Shown: piece after piece, positions 46,156 through 52,392 of the stretch
How the letters are laid out: each line of letters begins with the position of its first letter
How positions within the stretch are numbered: the stretch's first letter is position 1
Assembly (NCBI RefSeq): GCF_019904155.1
Contig: NZ_JAHCMB010000070.1
Coordinates: 1 to 52,392, forward strand
Source of the DNA: Paenibacillus sinensis
GTDB taxonomy: Bacteria; Bacillota; Bacilli; Paenibacillales; Paenibacillaceae
Length of the DNA stretch: 52,392 bases
Reading direction: 5' to 3'
The notes under the pieces: model-generated
Databases searched by the model: none
Told to the model about the DNA's origin: nothing
Seen by the model: only the letters and a program-made list of their open reading frames with translations
Translations under genes and position numbers: made by a program

Positions 46156-47915
46156 TGACTGCACACAACAAACAACCCGGCACCTGGAGCAAGCTTCTCC
46201 GCTATTGCCGAAATCATATTCCGGTAGTATTGATTGCCGTACTCAGTGCGGCCGCAGGGACTGTGTTAACCTTGCTCGGTCCGGATCAGCTCTCGGAAAT
46301 GACGGACCTGATTACCCAGGGCATCGCCACAGGCATAGACTTGGATGCCGTCGCTTCCATTGGATTTTTTCTGGTCATTATCTACGGGATCAGCGCCGTT
46401 CTCTCTCTATCGCAAGGACTCATCATGTCGTCGGTGACGCAAAAGGTCTCCAAACGCTTAAGAAGCGATCTGTCTCACAAAATGAACAGACTGCCGATTT
46501 CTTATTACAATAAATCAACGACCGGCGATATTCTGTCCCGGGTGACCAATGATGTGGATACGATCGGGCAAGCCTTGAATCAAAGCGTCGGTACGCTGGT
46601 CACTGCCCTCTCGCTGTTCGTCGGGTCCATTGTCATGATGCTCAAGACGAATTGGATCATGGCCGCTACAGCGGTTGTTGCTACGATCATCGGCTTTGGC
46701 CTGATGGCCGTCATTATGAAGAAGTCCCAGAAGTATTTTCAGAGCCAGCAAGAGTATTTGGGCAAGATCAACGGCCATGTGGAGGAAGTCTATACCGGAC
46801 ATACGGTTGTAAAAGCCTACAATGCCGAAGCGCAGATGCGCGGCGCATTTGAAGATTTGAACCATAATCTGAAAAACAGTGTGTTCAAGGCCCAGTTCCT
46901 CTCCGGCATGATGATGCCGATCATGATGTTTATCGGAAATTTGGGCTTCGTGGCCGTCTGTGTGGTTGGGGCTATATTGGCAACGAACGGAGATATTTCC
47001 TTCGGGGTGATCGTCGCCTTTATGATGTACGTCCGTTTCTTCACCCAGCCCCTCTCCCAGATTGCCCAGGCTGCGCAAAGCCTGCAATCGGCTTCGGCGG
47101 CCGGCAAGCGTGTCTTTGAATTCTTGGAGGCCGAGGAAATGGCCGATGAGAGCCGGAAGACGGTACAACTGGAAGCTGCAACGGGCAAAGTGAAGTTCGA
47201 GCATGTGCAATTTGCTTACGAAGGCACGGATCATCCCGTCATCAAGGACTTCTCTACCGAAGTTCATCCGGGGCAAAAGATCGCCATCGTCGGTCCTACC
47301 GGCGCCGGCAAAACGACGCTGGTCAATCTGCTCATCCGCTTCAATGAACTGACCGGCGGAGAGATTTATATCGACGACACTCCGATCAGCAGCCTGACCC
47401 GGGAGAACATCCATGACCAGTTCTGCATGGTGCTGCAGGATACCTGGCTCTTTGAAGGAACGATTCGGGAGAACCTCGTGTACAACCAAACCGGCATCAC
47501 GGATCAGGACATTCAGGATGCCTGCAAATCGGTGGGCCTCCACCATTTCATCCAGACCTTGAGCGCCGGCTACGATACCGTATTGAATGACAAGGTCAAT
47601 CTGTCCGCCGGCCAGAAACAGCAGCTGACCATCGCCCGTGCTATGCTCAAAAATGCACCGATGCTTATTCTTGACGAGGCGACAAGCTCGGTTGATACCC
47701 GGACAGAGCTGCTGATCCAGCAGGCGATGGACCGGCTGATGGAAGGCAGAACCTCCTTCGTCATCGCCCACCGGCTCTCCACCATCAAGAATGCCGATGT
47801 CATTCTGGTGCTGAAGGACGGCGACATTCTGGAAAGCGGAAGCCACAACGAGCTGTTAGCCAAGAACGGCTTCTACGCCGAGCTGTATAACAGCCAGTTC
47901 GAGCAGGCTTCATAA
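46155..47915 (+). CDS. Heterodimeric ABC exporter, catalytic partner subunit
   Basis: 586 residues with six helices and an ATPase. Walker A GPTGAGKTT, Walker B MLILDEATSSVD with the catalytic Glu and the switch His in FVIAHRLST are intact, but the signature reads LSAGQKQQL instead of LSGGQ. The pair is thus complementary: one composite site has good Walker B/His and the partner's LSGGQ, the other is degenerate. Typical of TM287/288 and BmrCD transporters. Confidence 0.9.
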   Translation: MTAHNKQPGTWSKLLRYCRNHIPVVLIAVLSAAAGTVLTLLGPDQLSEMTDLITQGIATGIDLDAVASIGFFLVIIYGISAVLSLSQGLIMSSVTQKVSKRLRSDLSHKMNRLPISYYNKSTTGDILSRVTNDVDTIGQALNQSVGTLVTALSLFVGSIVMMLKTNWIMAATAVVATIIGFGLMAVIMKKSQKYFQSQQEYLGKINGHVEEVYTGHTVVKAYNAEAQMRGAFEDLNHNLKNSVFKAQFLSGMMMPIMMFIGNLGFVAVCVVGAILATNGDISFGVIVAFMMYVRFFTQPLSQIAQAAQSLQSASAAGKRVFEFLEAEEMADESRKTVQLEAATGKVKFEHVQFAYEGTDHPVIKDFSTEVHPGQKIAIVGPTGAGKTTLVNLLIRFNELTGGEIYIDDTPISSLTRENIHDQFCMVLQDTWLFEGTIRENLVYNQTGITDQDIQDACKSVGLHHFIQTLSAGYDTVLNDKVNLSAGQKQQLTIARAMLKNAPMLILDEATSSVDTRTELLIQQAMDRLMEGRTSFVIAHRLSTIKNADVILVLKDGDILESGSHNELLAKNGFYAELYNSQFEQAS

Positions 47916-47951
47916 AGGGTACTGACCCGCCCCCATAACCTGAGACAAATC

Positions 47952-48014
47952 AAAACACCTTCAAGAGAATGGAACCTTGTCGTAAGATAAGGAGATAATC
48001 TTGGAGGTGTTTTT
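47952..48014. terminator. Bidirectional terminator between convergent operons
   Basis: AAAACACCTTCAAGA pairs with TCTTGGAGGTGTTTT (one G-T) around a loop that holds a second small hairpin (CCTT...AAGG). T or A runs flank both sides. It separates the ABC exporter genes from the convergent MFS gene. Confidence 0.8.
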
Positions 48015-48047
48015 GCGTGGCAACAAGATTGAGTTATCCCAGAGTAG

Positions 48048-49517
48048 TTACTGACATGGATGAGATGTTATTGATTCATCAATACCTTTTTGTGATAAAG
48101 AAGGTCGGACAATCTTGAGGACAATAATTGCCCCTATGACCGCGAAGGCGGCAGCTCCGAAGAATGCCCAGCTGAAGCCTCCTGTCAACGCTTGCGGCTC
48201 CGAGACTCCTTTACCCAACAAGTCTCTTATCCGGGTCGATGATAGGGTCGCCAGCACAGCAAGCCCTATGGCTCCTCCGATTTGCTGGCTCGTATTGACC
48301 AAGCCGCTCGCCATTCCCGCTTCGTTGTCTACCACGCCATGGACCGACAGCTCCGTTCCTGCGACGAATGCTCCTCCCAGGCCGACACCGATCACGATAC
48401 TTGGTCCAAGCAGATCACCAACAAATGATGCATCGCTCGGAGCCAAAGACAACCAGATCAAGCCTGCTGCGAACAGAAGCAACGAAACGGCAAGCGTCCG
48501 ACGTGTTCCTGCCTTCTTGACAAGCGCTGGAATCGAACCCGCTATCACGACAAGCGCTCCAGCAAGTGGAAGCTGGGTAAGCCCTGCCTTCATGGCATCA
48601 TAGTGAAGCACCTGCTGCATGTAGACCGACAGTGCGAAGAACAGTCCCGTCGTAGCTCCTCCGATAAGGAACATGGCTAGATTGCCGCCTAATACTGATT
48701 TATTGCGAAATACGACTAGCGGCATGAGAGGGTTTTTGGCACGCTGCTCGATGAAGACAAACGCAGCGATCAGCAAGATAGATACACTGGCAAGCGTCAA
48801 CGTCAACGGAGATGTCCAACCGACACGTTCAGTTTCGGAAAGCGCGGCTACGAGTGTTACGATACCAGCGGTAACCGTGATTGCTCCCGGCATATCTAGA
48901 CTTGCACGTTCACCCGGCATATCTTTAGTAATTAGAAACGGAGTTGCTGCAATAACCAAAAGGCCTACGGGAACATTGACGTAGAACACAGATGACCATC
49001 CCAATGAAGAAGTCAATACTCCCCCCAGCAATACGCCCGCGGCGCTGCCTATGCCAGCGACTGCTCCCCAGATGCCGAGAGCCTTCGCCCGATCCTGCGG
49101 GTCCATGAACAACTTAGCGACGAGAGCGAGAGCCGCTGGAGCGAGCAGGGCAGCTGAGGCACCCTGTACCGCTCTTGCGGTCAATAGCCATGCACCGGAA
49201 TTAGCGAGCCCCGCCGCCGCTGAAGCGAGTGCGAAACCGACGACCCCGGCGATAAATACCCTTCGATGACCGTATCGATCGGACAATCTACCGCCCAGAA
49301 GCAGAAGCCCTCCGAACGGCAATACGTAAGCCGTGATCACCCAACTAAGCGTATTCGTATCCAAGTGAAGTTCCACGCCCATGGACGGAAGGGCAATGTT
49401 GACGATGGACGCATCCAATACAACGAGAAATTGAGCAAGCGCAAGAGCGATGAGCGCCCACCAGCGGTAAGGTGCAACGCTTGAAGCTACCGACATCTGT
49501 GTAACTTTTGAACTCAT
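48048..49517 (-). CDS. DHA2-type MFS drug exporter
   Basis: 489 residues, 14 predicted helices. Contains WWALIALALAQFLVVLDASI, GGRLSDRYGHRRVFIAG (motif A) and the DHA2-specific motif C-like GIGSAAGVLLGGVL. Proton-driven export of quinones or drugs is likely. ATG at 49517 has AAGGAG nine bases upstream. Its promoter carries a perfect ATTGAT-CG-ATCAAT palindrome, tying it to the nearby TetR. Confidence 0.88.
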   Translation of the reverse strand: MSSKVTQMSVASSVAPYRWWALIALALAQFLVVLDASIVNIALPSMGVELHLDTNTLSWVITAYVLPFGGLLLLGGRLSDRYGHRRVFIAGVVGFALASAAAGLANSGAWLLTARAVQGASAALLAPAALALVAKLFMDPQDRAKALGIWGAVAGIGSAAGVLLGGVLTSSLGWSSVFYVNVPVGLLVIAATPFLITKDMPGERASLDMPGAITVTAGIVTLVAALSETERVGWTSPLTLTLASVSILLIAAFVFIEQRAKNPLMPLVVFRNKSVLGGNLAMFLIGGATTGLFFALSVYMQQVLHYDAMKAGLTQLPLAGALVVIAGSIPALVKKAGTRRTLAVSLLLFAAGLIWLSLAPSDASFVGDLLGPSIVIGVGLGGAFVAGTELSVHGVVDNEAGMASGLVNTSQQIGGAIGLAVLATLSSTRIRDLLGKGVSEPQALTGGFSWAFFGAAAFAVIGAIIVLKIVRPSLSQKGIDESITSHPCQ

Positions 49518-49539
49518 AATAGATCTCTCCTTAAAATTG

Positions 49540-49553
49540 ATTGATCGATCAAT
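49540..49553. promoter_or_regulatory. TetR-type operator of the DHA2 MFS gene
   Basis: Perfect palindrome ATTGATCGATCAAT, in the longer context TTGATTGATCGATCAATTACTATTAT, about 23 bases upstream of the start. The same half-sites recur before the next three genes. Confidence 0.7.
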
Positions 49554-49595
49554 TACTATTATTTGAAAATAGCGGCTAACTTTCAAAACTGACTT

Positions 49596-50174
49596 TTATT
49601 TTGTTAGCGGAGGATGGAGCAAAAGATCCGATAGCTGAGCAAGCCAGACTTTCTTTTCCTCAACGGTCGAAGCATTCATCGAATCGTATATGAGATGAGA
49701 AGTCACCTCGAAGCCGCAATAAGCTAGTATTGATTCGTCCATTGTAAGACGCATCGCATTTCCAATACCGCTTGCTTCATATTCTTCTTTCGATTTATCC
49801 TGCGTATGGATGACAGTCGCCTTCTTGCCCTTCAGCAACCCTTCTTGAACCCCATTATCGTACTTAAAGGCGAATCCGTACGCAAATACGCGGTCAATAT
49901 ACCCTTTCAGAATACCAGGCATTCCCGCCCACCAGATCGGATAGATGAATACGACATGATCCGCCCAAGATAAGTGAGATTGCTCACAAACGACATCCTC
50001 TCCCACTCCGCCTATCATTTCGCTCGATCCAAGCACGGGTTGAAACCCGATGCGATATAAGTCCCGGACAACAACCGCATCCCCCTCTTGCAGATAGCTC
50101 TTGGTCACGGTGTCCAGAATCGCATGATTGAAGCTGTTCTTTCTTGGATGTGCATAGATGATCAAATGGTTCAT
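49596..50174 (-). CDS. Flavodoxin-fold NAD(P)H dehydrogenase (quinone)
   Basis: 192 residues, Kef/NQO1-like family: MNHLIIYAHPRKNSFNHAIL (FMN phosphate loop), ADHVVFIYPIWWAGMPGILK (FMN site with the signature WWAGMP) and YIDRVFAYGFAF. A two-electron quinone or nitro-compound reductase that would detoxify the substrates of the MFS exporter. ATG at 50174 with TAGGAGG; the upstream open frame overlaps the next gene and is not coding. Confidence 0.9.
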   Translation of the reverse strand: MNHLIIYAHPRKNSFNHAILDTVTKSYLQEGDAVVVRDLYRIGFQPVLGSSEMIGGVGEDVVCEQSHLSWADHVVFIYPIWWAGMPGILKGYIDRVFAYGFAFKYDNGVQEGLLKGKKATVIHTQDKSKEEYEASGIGNAMRLTMDESILAYCGFEVTSHLIYDSMNASTVEEKKVWLAQLSDLLLHPPLTK

Positions 50175-50199
50175 ACTATTATTCCTCCTAATAAAAATT

Positions 50200-50213
50200 A
50201 TTGATTGATAATT
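50200..50213. promoter_or_regulatory. TetR-type operator, half conserved
   Basis: ATTGAT-TG-ATAATT: the left half is identical to the other sites, the right half is degenerate. It lies 26 bases before the quinone reductase start. Confidence 0.5.
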
Positions 50214-50248
50214 TCTCCCGCTATAATTAAGTCTTTCTTCCGGATTCA

Positions 50249-50797
50249 TTAATTCTGAGCTTCGGCAGTCTTTTTGAGATCGGCAAGCCATGCATTGAGG
50301 GAGGATGTGAGTGCCGCCCGCATGCCATCGGGATCGGCTGCGACCGGCGGACCGTCCCAGGACTCCGTGGTGTGAACGACGACACCTTTGGCGGTGGGAG
50401 TGATGTTCCATACATGAACGCCCTCGATACCTTGTGCTGGCCCCCCCCAAACGATGCGCCGCATAGGATCGACCTCACGGATCGTGGAGACGACGGTTAG
50501 ACCGTGAGTCTCCCACTGGAAGGTGCTTCCCACCGCGATCGGACCAGATAACCGCGCCTTGGAGACGTTTTTCTGCCAAGTGGGCCATTGATCGATGCCG
50601 GTTTGTATCCGCCATACAGTCTCCTTCGGAGCGTTGATTTCGATAGAAAGGTCGACGATAACCTGAGCGTTTCGGTCGACATCGATAGTCGTCCGTTGGG
50701 AATTCGTATAGAATCTCAACAAAATGACCCCAACAATCAGAATGATTACCAGTAAAGTGCTTATCGTGAGTGTTTTTATCTTAAGCGATCTAGACAT
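50249..50797 (-). CDS. Membrane-anchored SRPBCC (polyketide cyclase-like) protein
   Basis: 182 residues. One N-terminal membrane anchor (TLTISTLLVIILIVGVILLR) and an SRPBCC ligand-binding domain with the typical SIEINAPKETVWRIQTGIDQ, WPTWQKNVSKARL and VGSTFQWETHGLTVVSTIRE. The fold binds hydrophobic small molecules; no catalytic residues can be assigned. It lies 75 bases from the quinone reductase in the same orientation and shares the operator type. Confidence 0.82.
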   Translation of the reverse strand: MSRSLKIKTLTISTLLVIILIVGVILLRFYTNSQRTTIDVDRNAQVIVDLSIEINAPKETVWRIQTGIDQWPTWQKNVSKARLSGPIAVGSTFQWETHGLTVVSTIREVDPMRRIVWGGPAQGIEGVHVWNITPTAKGVVVHTTESWDGPPVAADPDGMRAALTSSLNAWLADLKKTAEAQN

Positions 50798-50817
50798 CCT
50801 ATTTCATCTCCTTATGA

Positions 50818-50831
50818 TTGATTAATCAATT
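50818..50831. promoter_or_regulatory. TetR-type operator of the SRPBCC gene
   Basis: Perfect palindrome ATTGATTAATCAAT followed by TACTATTAT, the same flank as at 49540-49553. It lies 21 bases before the SRPBCC start. Confidence 0.7.
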
Positions 50832-50835
50832 ACTA

Positions 50836-51149
50836 TTATGCAAGAGCTGCCTTGCTCTCCTGCAATGACAAGATAGTCGAAGTAATACCTTTCTGGAACG
50901 TCGTCATGGTGATCGGTCCGATGAACCGTTTGTATTTTTCTCCGCTTAGCGTCAGCGGCTCTTCGGTTAAATACGGCATCTCGACGACTCCTTTCATCAC
51001 CGGCACTCCCATACCTTTCAACGATAATCCTGATTTTTCCAGGGGTATGACCGGATTAACTTGGCCGCTAGCCTGTTGCGCTATCCGTACGATCTCTCGC
51101 CCCGATATCCCGTCCCTCCAGCCGCTCCAATAACAATCGCTTTTTCCAT
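50836..51149 (-). pseudogene. NAD(P)-binding epimerase-like gene with internal deletion
   Basis: From ATG at 51149 (GAGG upstream) it begins MEKAIVIGAAGGTGYRG, a Rossmann NAD(P) motif, then after about 15 codons shifts into another frame that encodes only the C-terminal part of an atypical SDR/NmrA-like protein (EIVRIAQQASGQVNPVIPLE ... YLTEEPLTLSGEKYKRFIGP, ending SLQESKAALA). About 190 residues are missing compared with full-length relatives (roughly 300). It keeps the operator-like sites upstream. Confidence 0.75.
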
Positions 51150-51176
51150 TTTCATCAGCCTCATTTCGCAGTTTTT

Positions 51177-51234
51177 TGTTATTAATCAATCACTTACTGA
51201 ATTCATCCTATCATCTTGTTATTGATCAGTCAAT
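51177..51234. promoter_or_regulatory. Two TetR-type operator copies before the truncated gene
   Basis: TGTTAT-TA-ATCAAT (51177-51190, one half perfect) and ATTGAT-CA-GTCAAT (51221-51234, one mismatch), matching the sites at 49540 and 50818. Confidence 0.55.
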
Positions 51235-51239
51235 CACAA

Positions 51240-51647
51240 AATGAGAATTTTTCATTACGAGAGACATCCTTTCGCATTCACTAACGTTTCTTTTAATTCG
51301 GGAAACCAATGGCATCTGCGATGTTGCATAGCATCCGAGTTGTTGTACCCTCTGAGCTTGTCTGGGGTTACGCCCTTATCCCGGACATTGATGTTCTTCA
51401 CATTCAAAAAGTTGACTGGACCTCGATGGATCCCAATCCCAACGGCTGCATCATAGACCTCGCTGATCTTGAAGGTAATGCCGCTTTGATTCTGATGCAT
51501 GCCCTGCCCCACTTTGTACCCATATCAATACGTCCAAGAAATCAGGTCATCAAAAGTTACTGATTTTGACAATCAAATACTCGTCGCTACTCAATGCAAG
51601 ATCAAAGTAAGCGTTGTCATAAATTTCAAAAAACTAATCCCCTCTCC
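51240..51647. other. About 400 bases with no gene I can support
   Basis: Open frames of about 85 codons exist on both strands (51255-51512 minus, 51309-51563 plus), but neither has a ribosome binding site or recognisable motifs. It may be a gene remnant, given the neighbouring truncated gene. Confidence 0.4.
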
Positions 51648-52169
51648 TCATATGTCCATTAATTCGGGCATTGCCAGCGCTACCGAAATGTTACAGAGTA
51701 CACCTCGGGCTAGGAAAAGCATCGTCCGTTCCTCGGCATCAGGAATACCAGCTGTTCGGAAAGCGTCCAAAACTATTCGGCGGACTTCTCCGTATCCATT
51801 GCGCATCGCTTCCTGAATCGAATCTTCCCGGATCGTCTGAGCCTGTATCTGAAGCAGCACTTCATTCTCAAACATATCCACAATATCCACGTAGGCCTGT
51901 ATCAGACCGATCTCCATCTGTTCCGGCGAAGCACACTCCACGACCTTACGGAAGGAATCAATTACTCGAGTCCACGATACCTCTAGTGCCGTCAGTAACA
52001 AAGCTTCCTTCGACGGAAAAAAACGAAAAATATACGGCTGAGATATTTTCGCCCGTTCTGCAACCTGTGCAGTCGTAGCACGGAAGTATCCGACCTCCGC
52101 GAATACCTCGATCGCTGCTGATATGATATCTAATTTGCGATTAACTACAGTCGTCTCGATTTTTGACAT
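51648..52169 (-). CDS. TetR-family transcriptional regulator
   Basis: 173 residues. N-terminal helix-turn-helix: RKLDIISAAIEVFAEVGYFR, TTAQVAERAKISQPYIFRFF, PSKEALLLTALEVSW. The ligand-binding part is short. ATG at 52169 has GGAGG eight bases upstream; the open frame extends to 52289 without one. It very likely represses the MFS, quinone reductase and SRPBCC genes through the ATTGAT-NN-ATCAAT sites, sensing a quinone- or drug-like effector; that is inferred from context. Confidence 0.88.
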   Translation of the reverse strand: MSKIETTVVNRKLDIISAAIEVFAEVGYFRATTAQVAERAKISQPYIFRFFPSKEALLLTALEVSWTRVIDSFRKVVECASPEQMEIGLIQAYVDIVDMFENEVLLQIQAQTIREDSIQEAMRNGYGEVRRIVLDAFRTAGIPDAEERTMLFLARGVLCNISVALAMPELMDI

Positions 52170-52360
52170 AAGATTATCCTCCATATTAGTTAGTGATTCA
52201 TCCATCATAATAAATGAAAAACAACATCGAAGCAAAGCGTCAGCATTCTCAATTGCCATCACGGTTGTGGTGCAAAGAATCCAAAACATGATAACCTAGA
52301 GAAATTGAATCAATTTTTCTATTGTAAGTCACCTCTCTGTTGTTGCCCTTGTAATTAAAC

Positions 52361-52392
52361 AACAAAAAAAAGCGCATAAAATAATATGCGCT
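52361..52392 (-). terminator. Terminator of a gene beyond the right edge
   Basis: Minus strand AGCGCAT-ATTATTTT-ATGCGCT followed by TTTTTTTGTTG. The gene it serves lies outside the window. Confidence 0.8.

Noticed and set aside
47925..48050. IS3-like end (TGACCCGCCCCCATAACCTGAGACA) and a short frame starting near 48007
   Set aside because: Only one end is visible, with no transposase, partner end or target duplication; the inverted repeat inside is better explained as the bidirectional terminator.
51255..51563. Overlapping 85-codon frames on both strands between the TetR gene and the truncated gene
   Set aside because: No ribosome sites, no recognised motifs and no conserved context; kept only as an unexplained gap.

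Overview
This window looks like a chromosomal segment of a diazotrophic Paenibacillus (Bacillota). The evidence is the strong AGGAGG-type ribosome binding sites, sigma-A-like promoters, GlnR-type boxes, a c-di-AMP riboswitch, an Mrp antiporter operon and, above all, a complete iron-only (Fe-Fe) nitrogenase locus. All calls come from reading the sequence; no database search was run.

Layout. 1-10.2 kb is mixed accessory DNA: a frameshifted LysR regulator divergent from a GNAT acetyltransferase, two small secreted or lipoprotein genes, a GT-C glycosyltransferase followed by a Gly/Asn-repeat lipoprotein, a MarR-ABC exporter pair, a heavily decayed secreted-protein pseudogene and a copper-amine-oxidase-N-domain protein. 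10.2-24.1 kb is the nitrogenase island, all on the minus strand, in four blocks: (i) a 4Fe-4S ferredoxin; (ii) nifB-nifE-nifN-nifX with its own promoter and terminator; (iii) anfH-anfD-anfG-anfK behind a second promoter; (iv) an accessory operon of a HEPN-like protein, a class I glutamine amidotransferase, an FMN-binding PNPOx-like protein with a histidine-rich tail, and a homocitrate synthase split into nifV-omega and nifV-alpha, ending at a strong terminator. Both promoters carry GlnR-like boxes; the one before anfH matches the consensus perfectly. NifB would make the Fe-S core, NifEN would mature it, NifV omega/alpha would supply homocitrate, and AnfHDGK would reduce N2 without molybdenum or vanadium.

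24.3-42.4 kb: mannitol-1-phosphate dehydrogenase and a HAD phosphatase; a c-di-AMP (ydaO-type) riboswitch ahead of an orphan 64-residue protein; the operon mrpAB(fused)CDEFG; a sugar-type locus (Gfo/Idh oxidoreductase and ThuA, with a cre-like site, divergent from an AraC regulator); a HesB-fold protein with one cysteine; a divergent tryptophanyl-tRNA synthetase; a PP2C-like phosphatase; a DinB-fold protein; an M20 amidohydrolase; and an MFS transporter with an operator-like palindrome.

42.5-52.4 kb: an OmpR-type two-component system followed by a heterodimeric ABC exporter, then a TetR-linked cassette (DHA2-type MFS exporter, NAD(P)H quinone reductase, SRPBCC protein, truncated NAD(P)-binding gene, TetR) whose promoters share ATTGAT-NN-ATCAAT palindromes. 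The best candidate for something undescribed is the anf accessory operon, especially the HEPN/amidotransferase/His-tailed PNPOx trio co-transcribed with split nifV.
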